NCBI GenBank assembly: GCA_951813525.2
Contig: CATOTJ020000001.1
Location: forward strand, 1,116,001 to 1,180,000
Direction: 5' to 3'
Length of the DNA: 64,000 bases
DNA from: Thermohalobaculum sp951813525
GTDB lineage: Bacteria; Pseudomonadota; Alphaproteobacteria; Rhodobacterales; Rhodobacteraceae
Made by a program: the position numbers and the translations under genes. Positions 1 to 8,707 of the stretch are shown one piece after another. The notes under the pieces were generated by a model. It was given only the letters and a program-made list of their open reading frames with translations, had not been told where the DNA came from and did no database searches. The first letter of the stretch is position 1. Every line of letters begins with the position of its first letter.

Positions 1-1
1 G

Positions 2-226
2 GCATTGCGCGAGCAAAAGGCGCGCACGGCGCAGGATGTCGCGAATGCGCTGCGCCTTTATCGCAGCGGCGCCGTCGATCAGGCGCTGGAGATTTTGCGC
101 CAGTGCCGCACAATGGCGCCGGACGATCCGCTGATCCCGATGCTGATCCAACGCTGTCAACAAGTCAGCGCGCTGACCGCAGATGCCGGGTGGGACGGGA
201 TCGCGCGCCACGACGCCAAACGTTAG
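2..226 (+). CDS. C-terminal fragment of a probable class III adenylate/guanylate cyclase
   Basis: The reading frame is open from the left window edge to a TAG at 224-226, so only the last 74 or so residues are present. They form one TPR-like helical hairpin (ALRLYRSGAVDQALEILRQC, then a PDDPLIPMLIQRC segment). A short helical tail ending in PDDGPxxxxLxRC is common at the C-terminus of bacterial class III adenylate cyclases, which make cAMP. The catalytic domain lies outside the window, so the family assignment is an inference. Another TPR-tailed protein is possible. Confidence 0.45.
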   Translation, partial: ALREQKARTAQDVANALRLYRSGAVDQALEILRQCRTMAPDDPLIPMLIQRCQQVSALTADAGWDGIARHDAKR

Positions 227-252
227 GGCGTTTTGCGCCTGCCCGCCCCCGC

Positions 253-288
253 TCTCGCCCCCGTTCTCGCCCCCGTTCTCGCCCCTGT
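253..288. repeat. Three tandem 12-bp repeats
   Basis: Three head-to-tail copies of TCTCGCCCCCGT (253-264, 265-276, 277-288; the last has one C-to-T change) lie between the partial cyclase gene and mch. The sequence is noncoding and pyrimidine-rich on the plus strand. Confidence 0.8.
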
Positions 289-362
289 GCCGCGGCACCC
301 CGCCCCCTTGCCCGGCGACCGCAGATTTGCCACCTCGGCGGGCATCAGACAGGGGACGCGTG

Positions 363-1400
363 ATGGATAAAACCAATACTGGCAACTTCTTCGAAGATTT
401 TCGCATTGGGCAAACCTTGCACCACGCGACACCGCGCACTGTCACGTCGGGCGACCGGGCATTGTACACGGCGCTTTATCCGACCCGGTTCGCACTGACA
501 TCGTCCGACGAATTTGCCCGCGCCTGCGGTCTGGCGGCGTCGCCGCTGGAGGACCTGATCGGCTTTCATGTGGTTTTCGGGAAAACGGTCCCGGACATCT
601 CGCTGAATGCCGTCGCCAATCTGGGATATGCCGAAGGCCGCTTTCACCGCCCGGTCTGGCCCGGCGATACCCTGTCGGCCCGGTCCGAGGTGATTGGACT
701 TCGCCAAAATTCCAACGGCAAATCCGGTGTTGTCTGGGTGCGCACGACGGGCACGAATCAACATGGCGAGACGGTTTTGGACTATGTGCGCTGGGTGATG
801 GTGCGCAAAGGCGACGTCAATGCACCGGCGCCGGACCCTGTCGTGCCGCACACAGCCGAGGCTGTCGCAGCCGACAGTCTGATTGTGCCACAGGGCCTGG
901 ACTTTGCCGATTATGACCGGGCCGCGGCAGGCAGCCCACATGTCTGGGAAGATTATTCGGCGGGCGAGAAGATCGATCATGTTGACGGTGTCACCCTGGA
1001 AGACGCCGAACACATGATGGCGACCCGTTTGTGGCAGAACACCGCCAAGGTCCACTTTTCGACCATCGAGCGCCCTGACGGGCGCCTGATCTATGGCGGG
1101 CATATCATCAGCCTGGCGCGGGCGCTTTCGTTCAACGGCTTGGCCAACGCCCAATGGATCGCCGCGATCAATGGCGGTGCCCATACCGCCCCGTGCTTTG
1201 CCGGTGACACAATTCACGCCTGGTCGGAAGTTCTGGACAAGGCCGAGACGGCCAATCCCTCGATCGGCGCGCTGCGCCTGCGCCTTGTCGCCGTCAAGAA
1301 CCGCAGCGCCGAAGGTTTTGCGCTGCGCGGCGATGACGGCAAACCTGTGGACGGCGTTGTGCTGGATTTCGACTATTGGGCGCTGATACCGCGCGCTTGA
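363..1400 (+). CDS. mch: Mesaconyl-CoA hydratase (MaoC-like)
   Basis: The 345-residue product matches the usual length of the Rhodobacter mesaconyl-CoA hydratase, which reversibly hydrates mesaconyl-C1-CoA to beta-methylmalyl-CoA in the ethylmalonyl-CoA pathway of acetate assimilation. The N-terminus NFFEDFRIGQTLHHATPRTV and the segment FGKTVPDISLNAVANLGYAE are typical of this double hot-dog family, and two MaoC-like halves are visible (about 1-160 and 195-345). The start is ATG 363, after GGGGAC at about 352-357; a GTG directly before it and longer upstream extensions are less likely, since the latter would read through the 12-bp repeats. A small gene follows 49 bp downstream. Confidence 0.88.
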   Translation: MDKTNTGNFFEDFRIGQTLHHATPRTVTSGDRALYTALYPTRFALTSSDEFARACGLAASPLEDLIGFHVVFGKTVPDISLNAVANLGYAEGRFHRPVWPGDTLSARSEVIGLRQNSNGKSGVVWVRTTGTNQHGETVLDYVRWVMVRKGDVNAPAPDPVVPHTAEAVAADSLIVPQGLDFADYDRAAAGSPHVWEDYSAGEKIDHVDGVTLEDAEHMMATRLWQNTAKVHFSTIERPDGRLIYGGHIISLARALSFNGLANAQWIAAINGGAHTAPCFAGDTIHAWSEVLDKAETANPSIGALRLRLVAVKNRSAEGFALRGDDGKPVDGVVLDFDYWALIPRA

Positions 1401-1449
1401 CCTGGCAACGCCGCCGCGCCACGCTTTTGGAAACAAACGGAGACCGCCA

Positions 1450-1797
1450 ATGCCCGTCACAGCGCCTTACCTTTTCGTCGTTTCGATGGATGTCGATCCG
1501 GCCCACGATGATCTGTTCAACGACGTCTACGACAACGAGCATATCCCGTACCTGTTGAAGGTCCCCGGTGTGCGCGGCGCACAGCGGATGCAATCGGCGC
1601 CGTTCCAGGTTTCAATCGGCGGCGAGATTATGGACAAGCCCGCCGCCGCGCCGCGCTATACGGCGATTTACGAATTGGACAACCCGGACGTCCTGACATC
1701 GGCCGACTGGGTCGCCGCGGTCGAAAAGGGCCGGTGGCCATCGGTGCGCCCGCACACATCGAACCGCGCGCATGTCCTTCAAAAGATGGACGGATAG
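1450..1797 (+). CDS. Small conserved protein, probable dimeric alpha-beta barrel fold
   Basis: The product has 115 residues. It starts VSMDVDPAHDDLFNDVYDNEH, with an exposed His near residue 31, and contains YTAIYELDNPDVLTSADW. This pattern (beta strand, helix with DxxxxExH, then a YTAIYELD strand) resembles the ferredoxin-like dimeric alpha-beta barrel proteins of the DUF4286/EthD type. No substrate can be named. A GGAG site lies 8 bp before ATG 1450. It follows mch on the same strand after 49 bp and may be cotranscribed. Confidence 0.7.
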   Translation: MPVTAPYLFVVSMDVDPAHDDLFNDVYDNEHIPYLLKVPGVRGAQRMQSAPFQVSIGGEIMDKPAAAPRYTAIYELDNPDVLTSADWVAAVEKGRWPSVRPHTSNRAHVLQKMDG

Positions 1798-1849
1798 GGC
1801 ACGTTTCAGCTCGATTGCAGACCGCCGGCCCACCCCGGCCTGGGCAACT

Positions 1850-2458
1850 CTAGTACAGGATCGGTTCGTAACGCTTTTCCATGTCTTCCTGGCTTTCGTC
1901 AGGCAGGTCCTGCCCGACATGGGCGGCAACCATTTTCATCATCGATGGTACCGGGCGCTCGGCGGGCCAGCTTGACGCATCCCACAATTTCGAGCGGATC
2001 AGCGCCTTGGCGCAATGCAGATAAGCCTGATCGACCTCGATCCGGGTCACAGTGATCGGACGGCGGCCACGGATCAGGCAACGGCCCAGCATCTCCGGCT
2101 CGTCGTGGATCGTCGCGCGCCCGGTAACGCGCAAGGTCTCGCGCACGCCCGGGATCAGAAAGATCACCGACACATTCGGGTGCGCGATGATGTTCAACAG
2201 CCCGTCGATCCGGTTGTTCCCCGGACGATCCGGCAGCAAGAGGGCGCGGCCGCCGTGCTCGACGATGATACTGCCCGCCGGATCGCCCTTGGGCGAGACA
2301 TCCAAGTCCGTGCCATTCGACGTTGCCAGCATCAGGAACGGCGAATTTGCGATAAAATCGCGGCACACCTGATCCAGATGATCAATCGCCTTTTGCTCGG
2401 CCAGCGGGTCTACCTCGCCATAGATCGACTTCAGAGCCGCGGCATCGGTTATTGCCAT
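1850..2458 (-). CDS. PPOX-class FMN-dependent flavoprotein (pyridoxamine 5'-phosphate oxidase-like)
   Basis: This 202-residue split-barrel protein belongs to the pyridoxamine-phosphate-oxidase-like group that binds FMN. Visible features are FLMLATSNGTDLDVSPKGDP near residues 41-60 (the strand and loop contacting the flavin phosphate), LLLPDRPGNNRIDGLLNI, and RVTGRATI. The probable DR_2398-like subgroup has no firmly assigned substrate, so this is not called PdxH. Its start lies 18 bp downstream of the end of the LysR gene on the same strand, so the two are probably one transcript. Confidence 0.8.
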   Translation of the reverse strand: MAITDAAALKSIYGEVDPLAEQKAIDHLDQVCRDFIANSPFLMLATSNGTDLDVSPKGDPAGSIIVEHGGRALLLPDRPGNNRIDGLLNIIAHPNVSVIFLIPGVRETLRVTGRATIHDEPEMLGRCLIRGRRPITVTRIEVDQAYLHCAKALIRSKLWDASSWPAERPVPSMMKMVAAHVGQDLPDESQEDMEKRYEPILY

Positions 2459-2476
2459 GTCATTCTCCTTTGTATT

Positions 2477-3343
2477 TCAGGCCGCGACCGAAACGCCGCG
2501 ATAGGATTGCCGGGCCAGGTCGGTCAGCAGGTCAATCGGCTCGCCGGTCGTTCCCGCCCCCCGGTACATGTTGATGCGGCTGGACGGCAGTTCCGGCAAC
2601 TGCCCGCCATGCGCAATCGCCTCCATCGGTAAGGAAATGCTCTGCTCCAACATGGCATGAACCGCCAGATCCGCGGCCACAGTCGCTTCGACAGTGCGGA
2701 CCGAGTTTGTGTCGACCGCCATTTCCCACGGTATATCAGCGCGGTCCAGCGCGGCCACGGCCCACGGCCGAAACACGCAGGTGTGCTCGAACGCCAGGCG
2801 CAACGGCCGGCTGCGCCAGGCTGCACCGCCCGGCGCACCGACCCAAACCAGATCCTGTGTCGTCAGACATTCAGCCGCTGCGGGTGTTTCGTTCTCGGTC
2901 GTCAGGATCAGATCGGCATCGCCCTGGTCCAGCATTTCGCGCAGATGCACAGTAAAGGACGAAATCAACTGCACCTTGACCCGCGGAAACTCCCGGTCGA
3001 TCCGGCGCAGAATGACGGGGATGTGCGGATAGACGATGTCATGCGGGACGCCAAAGCGGACTTCGCCTTCAAACGAGTTGTGGGTCATGCGGTCCCAAAC
3101 CTCATCGTTCAGTGTCAGAATTCGCCGACCGTAAGCCAAAAGCTGTTCGCCTTGGGCAGTCGGTGCAACACCGCGTCCGGCCCGGTCCAATAATGGCTGG
3201 CCCAGCGCCTCCTCCAACCGTTTCAACTGCATCGACACGGCAGATTGGGTCAGGTGCAACTGGTGCGCGGCGCGGGTCACGCCGCCGGTCTCCAGCACGG
3301 TTACAAAACTACGCAGCGCAGTCAGGTCCAGGTTTCGAGGCAT
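2477..3343 (-). CDS. LysR-family transcriptional regulator
   Basis: The 288-residue protein has the classic N-terminal winged helix-turn-helix (LTALRSFVTVLETGGVTRAA, then QSAVSMQLKRLEEALG, residues about 4-50) followed by a periplasmic-binding-protein-like effector domain. The chosen start is the ATG at 3343, giving MPRNLDLTALRSF, because an AGGAG at 3353-3357 lies nine bases upstream; an ATG six bases earlier would be too close. It is divergent from the DUF1127 gene and precedes the PPOX flavoprotein gene, its likeliest partner. The effector is unknown. Confidence 0.88.
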   Translation of the reverse strand: MPRNLDLTALRSFVTVLETGGVTRAAHQLHLTQSAVSMQLKRLEEALGQPLLDRAGRGVAPTAQGEQLLAYGRRILTLNDEVWDRMTHNSFEGEVRFGVPHDIVYPHIPVILRRIDREFPRVKVQLISSFTVHLREMLDQGDADLILTTENETPAAAECLTTQDLVWVGAPGGAAWRSRPLRLAFEHTCVFRPWAVAALDRADIPWEMAVDTNSVRTVEATVAADLAVHAMLEQSISLPMEAIAHGGQLPELPSSRINMYRGAGTTGEPIDLLTDLARQSYRGVSVAA

Positions 3344-3466
3344 TATCATCAACTCCTGTGATGTGTTAACCTATAAACATTCATTTCACTTATGCGACTT
3401 CTATCCCATATATCAACAATCAAGATATCAGAGACCACCGCATAACAAAACGTGAAGGAGCTTCCC

Positions 3467-3682
3467 ATGTCAATGATCACCGATTTCGCCCCCGCCCACC
3501 TTCGCACCCAGCGCAACAAGCGCTCGGTTTTCGGCACGCTGATGACCGCATTCAAGGTGATGCGCGAGCGCACCGCACTGTCGCAGATGACGGAAGACGA
3601 ACTGGCCGATATCGGCCTGAGCGTCGAGCAGGCCAACCGCGAAGTGGCCCGCCCGATCTGGGATGTGCCAGCAAACCGCTGA
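3467..3682 (+). CDS. DUF1127 domain protein
   Basis: A 71-residue basic protein. Its C-terminal half (MTEDELADIGLSVEQANREV) is the DUF1127 core, often involved in RNA binding and RNA turnover in alphaproteobacteria, where such small proteins respond to stress and phosphate state. ATG 3467 follows a good AAGGAG at about 3455-3460, so the longer upstream reading is not needed. The gene stands alone and diverges from the LysR gene. The specific role here is unknown. Confidence 0.85.
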   Translation: MSMITDFAPAHLRTQRNKRSVFGTLMTAFKVMRERTALSQMTEDELADIGLSVEQANREVARPIWDVPANR

Positions 3683-3732
3683 TAGGAACGCGGGTGGGGG
3701 CAACCCCACCCAATCCACCCCGGGTCCGAACC

Positions 3733-4941
3733 CTAGGCTTTGAAGCCCATCGCCCCCGGACCGCGCAGCAGGCGCACCTGATCGAACAGGTTTCCAGACT
3801 TCACCTTTTTCAACGCATCGATCTTCCACTTGGCCCGGTCGCGCAGAATGTCGTGATAGACGCGCATGTTCTCGCGCCAGGTATAGTGAATCCAGTGATC
3901 GAGAACCGTGAACAGAGACGAGGTATTGTCGCCGCTGATCCGGTACCCACGGCCCAGGAACCAGGCCGCCACGTCCTCGTCATCCAGCTGAATATCCAGC
4001 CAATTCGGGTCGCGTGCTTCTAACCCGTTATGGCCGATCACCTGTTTCGACCCCGCCGCCGCCGGGCCGAAATTTTCGCCCAGCTTGTCCAGTACGTCGT
4101 TCTCGCGGCTGACCACGTTGTAGACGTGCGGGACCCGCTTTACCGCCCGGGTCGATGCCATCAGCCTGTTGAGCCTGCTCACCATCAGTTGTGCTTCCAG
4201 CACCTTTTCGGCACCTGCCAAAATCAGCACCCGGTCGACACATGCGACGGCATCGACAGCGGGAGGCGCGTCGCCCAGGTTTTCGGCGGGGCTGACGGCC
4301 TGGGCCAATGCACGTACCGCAACACGGCTGCCCAGGCTGTGACAGAAAAGATCGATCGGCCGCTTGAGCGCCTTGGCCAGAACATCCAGCAGGCAAACCA
4401 ATTGCCAGGCCGCGTTCTCGGCCTCGTTATAGGCTTTTGCATAGAAGTTCAGTCCATGATCAAACAGCGACGAAAAGAACCCCGGGTTAGAATACCAGCC
4501 GAACCCGATGCACAATCCGGTTCGCCCTTCATCGCCTTCTTCGTATCCCAATCCCAATGGCCAACTGGTCGAATGATGCCGCATCTCGACCTCTTCGGGA
4601 TACTCTTCGAAGTGATATAGGCGGGCATGGGGGTTGTCGGCTTTATGATGATGCGGCGGGCGCAATACCGTTGTCGCCGGATCGAATTGAAATCCGTGGA
4701 TCAGGACAGTGACGGGCTTGCCCTTGGGCAGTTTTTTGGCCTCGATCTCCAGACTGCGGGTCAGATATTGCGTCAGGTCATCTTCGGCGCCTGGCAGTTC
4801 GCCGCGCGGATACAGCGGCATCCTTCCCAATCCGCGCCGGTCGGCCCCGCGCCGTGTCGAAAATTTGGTGTCAGTGATGTTGCCGACACTGTCCGGCGCA
4901 TAAAGCCCGTCGCCCAGCACGGAAAGTCGAATGATAGACAT
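3733..4941 (-). CDS. Alpha/beta hydrolase (DUF900-like)
   Basis: The product has 402 residues. The nucleophile elbow LFCHSLGSRVAVRAL gives the G/C-x-S-x-G motif of serine esterases, in the variant with Cys-His-Ser-Leu-Gly. The earlier PVTVLIHGFQFDP is the usual oxyanion strand-loop. Late His residues (VLDHWIHYTW) could complete a triad. The start at 4941 (MSIIRLSVLGDG) follows a strong AGGAGG at about 4948-4953. No signal peptide is seen, so it is probably cytoplasmic. The substrate is unknown. Confidence 0.75.
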   Translation of the reverse strand: MSIIRLSVLGDGLYAPDSVGNITDTKFSTRRGADRRGLGRMPLYPRGELPGAEDDLTQYLTRSLEIEAKKLPKGKPVTVLIHGFQFDPATTVLRPPHHHKADNPHARLYHFEEYPEEVEMRHHSTSWPLGLGYEEGDEGRTGLCIGFGWYSNPGFFSSLFDHGLNFYAKAYNEAENAAWQLVCLLDVLAKALKRPIDLFCHSLGSRVAVRALAQAVSPAENLGDAPPAVDAVACVDRVLILAGAEKVLEAQLMVSRLNRLMASTRAVKRVPHVYNVVSRENDVLDKLGENFGPAAAGSKQVIGHNGLEARDPNWLDIQLDDEDVAAWFLGRGYRISGDNTSSLFTVLDHWIHYTWRENMRVYHDILRDRAKWKIDALKKVKSGNLFDQVRLLRGPGAMGFKA

Positions 4942-5068
4942 GAAACAGCCCTCCTGGCCCCGATCCTGGGGCAAGGATGCCGGTTTCAAGGACTGTCAGC
5001 AAGCAATCCTGCGTGCCCACGCCGCCGATCAGCCTTTGACTGCCAATGCGCGCCGTCTGTCTGGCGCC

Positions 5069-6583
5069 CTATTCGATCCCAAGCTTTTGCTTGACGATCT
5101 GCTGGACGGCCTGCGGATTGGCTTTTCCTTGCGTCGCCTTCATGACCTGCCCGACGAACCAGCCCGCAAGGGTCGGTTTCGCTTTGGCCTGTTCGACCTT
5201 GTCGGGATTGTCGGCGATGACCTGATCTACTGCCGTCTCGATCGCGCCGGTATCCGTGACCTGCTTCATACCGCGGCTTTCGACGATCTCTGCCGGGTCG
5301 CCGCCCTCGCTCCAGACCACTTCGAAGAGGTCCTTGGCAATCTTGCCGGAAATGTCGCCCTTGGCGATCAGGTCAATGATCCTGCCGATCTGGCCGGGCA
5401 GGATCGGGCTGTCGGCAACGGCCAGCCCTTCCTTGTTCAAACGCCCGAACAGCTCGTTGATCACCCAGTTCGCAGCGGTCTTACCGTCGCGCCCTGCTGC
5501 GACCTCCTCGAAAAAGGCCGCATCGTCGACATCGGCCGTCAGAACGGATGCGTCATATTCTGTCATGCCGTATTCTGAAACAAAGCGGGCCTTCTTTGCG
5601 TCGGGCAGTTCGGGCAGCGCGCCCGCGATCCGGTCGATCAGATCCTGCCCGAATTCCAGCGGCAAAAGGTCGGGATCGGGGAAATACCGGTAATCGTGCG
5701 CTTCCTCTTTTGACCGCATCGACCGCGTCTCGCCCTTGTTCGGGTCATAGAGGCGCGTTTCCTGATCGACCGATCCGCCATCTTCCAGGATGGCGATCTG
5801 GCGCCGCGCCTCATACTCGATCGCCTGCTGGATAAAGCGCATCGAGTTCATGTTCTTGATTTCGCACCGCGTGCCCAGATGCGCGAAATCACCGCTTTCG
5901 CGGTACTTTTCATATTGTCCCTGGCGGCAGACCGATACGTTGACATCGGCGCGGATCGACCCTTCCTGCATGTTCCCGTCGCAGGTTCCCAGATAGCGCA
6001 GGATCTGGCGCAGTTTTCGGACATATTCCGCCGCCTCTTCGGGACCGCGAATGTCCGGGCGGCTGACGATTTCCATCAGCGCGACCCCGGTGCGGTTGAG
6101 ATCGACGAACGACATTTCTGGGTCCATATCGTGGATCGACTTGCCGGCGTCCTGTTCCAGGTGAATACGCTCGATCCGGACCTTGCGGGAAACGCCAGGC
6201 TCCAGATCGACGATCACCTCGCCCTCTCCGACGACCGGATGCTTGAACTGGCTGATCTGATAGCCCTGCGGCAGATCGGGATAGAAATAGTTCTTGCGGT
6301 CGAAAACCGAGCGCTTGTTGATTTCAGCCTTCAGGCCCAGCCCGGTGCGGACCGCCTGTTCGACACAGAATTTGTTGATCACCGGCAGCATCCCCGGCAT
6401 CGCCGCGTCGACCAGCGAGACGTTGGAATTGGGTTCTGCGCCAAATTCCGTCGATGCGCCCGAGAACAATTTCGCCTTCGAGGCGACCTGTGCGTGGACC
6501 TCCATCCCGATGACCAACTCCCAGTCATCCTTGACTCCGGCGATCACCTTGGGCTGGGGTTCGCGGTAGCTCAGTTCGTTCAT
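5069..6583 (-). CDS. gatB: Asp-tRNA(Asn)/Glu-tRNA(Gln) amidotransferase subunit B
   Basis: GatB (504 residues) is the kinase/tRNA-binding subunit of the GatCAB complex, which converts Glu-tRNA(Gln) and Asp-tRNA(Asn) to the amides using ammonia from GatA. Signature segments are WELVIGMEVHAQV near the N-terminus, FDRKNYFYPDLPQGYQISQ, and CDGNMQEGSIRADVNVSVC; the C-terminal YqeY-like domain ends in QAVQQIVKQKLG. ATG 6583 follows a GAGGA site. gatA and gatC are not adjacent. Confidence 0.96.
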   Translation of the reverse strand: MNELSYREPQPKVIAGVKDDWELVIGMEVHAQVASKAKLFSGASTEFGAEPNSNVSLVDAAMPGMLPVINKFCVEQAVRTGLGLKAEINKRSVFDRKNYFYPDLPQGYQISQFKHPVVGEGEVIVDLEPGVSRKVRIERIHLEQDAGKSIHDMDPEMSFVDLNRTGVALMEIVSRPDIRGPEEAAEYVRKLRQILRYLGTCDGNMQEGSIRADVNVSVCRQGQYEKYRESGDFAHLGTRCEIKNMNSMRFIQQAIEYEARRQIAILEDGGSVDQETRLYDPNKGETRSMRSKEEAHDYRYFPDPDLLPLEFGQDLIDRIAGALPELPDAKKARFVSEYGMTEYDASVLTADVDDAAFFEEVAAGRDGKTAANWVINELFGRLNKEGLAVADSPILPGQIGRIIDLIAKGDISGKIAKDLFEVVWSEGGDPAEIVESRGMKQVTDTGAIETAVDQVIADNPDKVEQAKAKPTLAGWFVGQVMKATQGKANPQAVQQIVKQKLGIE

Positions 6584-6693
6584 GGGGGATTCCTCGGGCC
6601 GATTTGCGACGCGGGTTTTATCACTTGCGCGCGCCATGTCCACGGGGGGTTGCCACAGGCGGCAGCCGAACCGGGCGCTTTGGGGGGTAGACG

Positions 6694-7533
6694 ATGATCC
6701 GAAAACTGATGATGGCCTTGGTGGCCGCGCTAATTCCGGCGGCTGTTGCGGCGGATGTGCTGGACGATATCAAGACCAGCGGGACGATCCGCCTGGGCGT
6801 GCGCGCCGCGGCGCCGCCGTTCTCGTTCACCGACGACAAGGGCCGTCCCGCCGGGCTGGCCGTGCGCCTTTGCACCGAAGTCGTTCAACTGATGGCCCGC
6901 AATATGGGGCGGGACCGGCTGGGCATCGAGTTTGTAATCGTGAATGCACGGCAGCGCTTTCCGGCCCTGGTGGAAGGGCGGACGCATCTGCATTGCGGGC
7001 CGACATCCGCCACGCTGATGCGCCGTGAAAGCCTGGATTTCTCGATCCTTTATTTCGTCGATGGCGCAGGGGCCGCGGTTCGCCCAGGGGCCTTCGAAAC
7101 TGTTTTTGATACGCGCGCGGGCCGCTTTGGCTATGTGTCGGGCACAACAACCGGGGCGGTCGTACAGGATCTGATCGAACGCAACTTGCTGAAGGTGGAA
7201 ACCGTCGAGTTCGAAAACCATCCCGCCGGGCTGATGGCGCTGGATGCCGGAAAGCTCGATGTCTATTTCGGCGACCAGGCGATCCTGTTGTTCCAGATCG
7301 ACAAACAAGGACTGGCGAGCCGGATCTCGGTCATGGAGGAAATTTTCAGTTTCGAACCCTACGCCCTGACCATGAAACGCGGCGAGTCCCGGCTGCGTCT
7401 GGAAGTCGATCGCGCGCTTTCGACCATCTATGACAGCGGCAAGATCTATTCGATGATCACGGACGAGCTGGGTGATTATCCGCTGCCGCCGGAAGCGCGC
7501 GCTGTCTACCAGATTGTCGGACTGCCAAAATAG
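6694..7533 (+). CDS. Family 3 solute-binding protein, amino-acid ABC transporter type
   Basis: A 279-residue periplasmic binding protein. It has a cleavable signal peptide (residues 1-20, cut after AAVAA) and the family-3 start TIRLGVRAAAPPFSFTDDKG, with the second lobe from about residue 110 (GYVSGTTTGAVV). The family delivers polar amino acids or related compounds to an ABC permease. No permease or ATPase gene lies nearby, so it is an orphan binding component. The ligand is unknown. It is convergent with terC. Confidence 0.85.
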   Translation: MIRKLMMALVAALIPAAVAADVLDDIKTSGTIRLGVRAAAPPFSFTDDKGRPAGLAVRLCTEVVQLMARNMGRDRLGIEFVIVNARQRFPALVEGRTHLHCGPTSATLMRRESLDFSILYFVDGAGAAVRPGAFETVFDTRAGRFGYVSGTTTGAVVQDLIERNLLKVETVEFENHPAGLMALDAGKLDVYFGDQAILLFQIDKQGLASRISVMEEIFSFEPYALTMKRGESRLRLEVDRALSTIYDSGKIYSMITDELGDYPLPPEARAVYQIVGLPK

Positions 7534-7565
7534 GCGGCAAGGGATCGGCGGCGACGCCGGTCCCG

Positions 7566-7593
7566 GCGGGCCCGGTACCAAGACCGGGCCCGC
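7566..7593. terminator. Hairpin between convergent genes
   Basis: A perfect inverted repeat with 11-bp arms (GCGGGCCCGGT at 7566-7576, its complement at 7583-7593) and a 6-base loop lies downstream of the solute-binding gene and terC. It could terminate both. There is no clear T-run. Confidence 0.6.
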
Positions 7594-7604
7594 AGCATTC
7601 TGCG

Positions 7605-7625
7605 GCCTGACTGAACCCGTCAGGC
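7605..7625. repeat. GCCTGAC hairpin, copy 1 of a dispersed repeat
   Basis: The arms GCCTGAC (7605-7611) and GTCAGGC (7619-7625) flank TGAACCC and are followed by GCCGCGA. A near-identical arrangement occurs at 31408-31434 after the MarR gene. It is probably a genome-dispersed palindromic unit that may also work as a terminator. Confidence 0.6.
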
Positions 7626-7683
7626 GCCGCGACAACGCGCGTTCGCGGGCGCTTGGGGCAATAGGCCCCGGTCCTCGCGCCTT

Positions 7684-8478
7684 TTAGTGCCCGTCCGCCT
7701 GATCCTTGCGCGTCTTTTCCAGCTTTTTCTGATAGCCGGACTGGATCAGATCGACAATGACCAGCACCACGATCGAGAAGTAGAATGTCGTCTTCGACAT
7801 TGCCTCGACCTCGAAGCCAAACAGCTTGAGATGCGCGACATGCCCGCCTTCGCCCAGCAGGACCACCGCAACGATCAAAAGGATAAAGAGGCCCAGCACC
7901 TCGTATTTCCGATTGCGTTCCAAAAATTCGCTGACCCGGTCGGCCAGGACCAGCATGGCCACGCCGGACAGCAAGATCGCGATGGCAAGTGTTGCGAACA
8001 CTTTGGTGATTGCGATCGCGGACAGGATCGAATCGAACGAGAAGATCAGGTTCATCATCACGATCATAATGACGACCGAAGCCGCGGATTTCGACGATTT
8101 ATCCTCCGGCCCGTGGTCCAGATGCTCGACCGCCAGAAGGTGCCCGATCTCCTTGATGGCCGTGTACATCAGGAAGCCGCCGCCAAATAGGAAGATCAAC
8201 GAGGCGAAATTAAAGTCGCCATGCAGAACCCCCGGAATATCGACCGAGAAGAACGGGTCTTGAAGGCTTTCCAGCAGCTGAATCATCGTGAACAGCAGCA
8301 CGATCCTCAATGCGATTGCGATCAGGATCCCCCACTTGCGCACCGCCTGTTGGTTCGCCGCCGGTGCCCGTTTCGATTCGATTGAAATATAGAGCAGGTT
8401 GTCGAACCCCAGCACAGCCTGAAGAAAAATCAGGACCAGCAGGTTCATTGCATTTTCGATTGTCAGAAAATCGGCCAT
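7684..8478 (-). CDS. TerC-family integral membrane protein
   Basis: The 264-residue product has about seven hydrophobic helices. The TerC hallmarks are an Asp in the first helix (FLQAVLGFDNLLYISI) and the second in MMNLIFSFDSILSAI, both in membrane helices and thought to carry metal ions. The family is linked to tellurite resistance in some bacteria and to Mn(II) export in others. No ter operon partners are nearby. The C-terminus is charged (KKLEKTRKDQADGH), as expected for a cytoplasmic tail. Confidence 0.85.
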   Translation of the reverse strand: MADFLTIENAMNLLVLIFLQAVLGFDNLLYISIESKRAPAANQQAVRKWGILIAIALRIVLLFTMIQLLESLQDPFFSVDIPGVLHGDFNFASLIFLFGGGFLMYTAIKEIGHLLAVEHLDHGPEDKSSKSAASVVIMIVMMNLIFSFDSILSAIAITKVFATLAIAILLSGVAMLVLADRVSEFLERNRKYEVLGLFILLIVAVVLLGEGGHVAHLKLFGFEVEAMSKTTFYFSIVVLVIVDLIQSGYQKKLEKTRKDQADGH

Positions 8479-8707
8479 CTCGGACGCCCCTTGTACTTTG
8501 ACGCCCGGATTTACCGCCCCGCGCGCAATCTCTCAACCTCAAGCTGGCCTCGGCGTTGCGGATTTTGCCTTTGGCTAAGCGGGAACTCTGCCCCCGGGTG
8601 GGGCACAGCCTCGCCTGCTCCACTCCTTCCGCCCCATTCCAGTTGCCAACCCTGCGCCCTTGGGTATGGTCGATGCCAGCAACAGGGTTCGACCACAGGA
8701 GACAATC

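Noticed and set aside
345..1460. Open frame of 371 codons on the minus strand
   Set aside because: It is antisense to mch; the plus-strand frame matches a known enzyme along its length.
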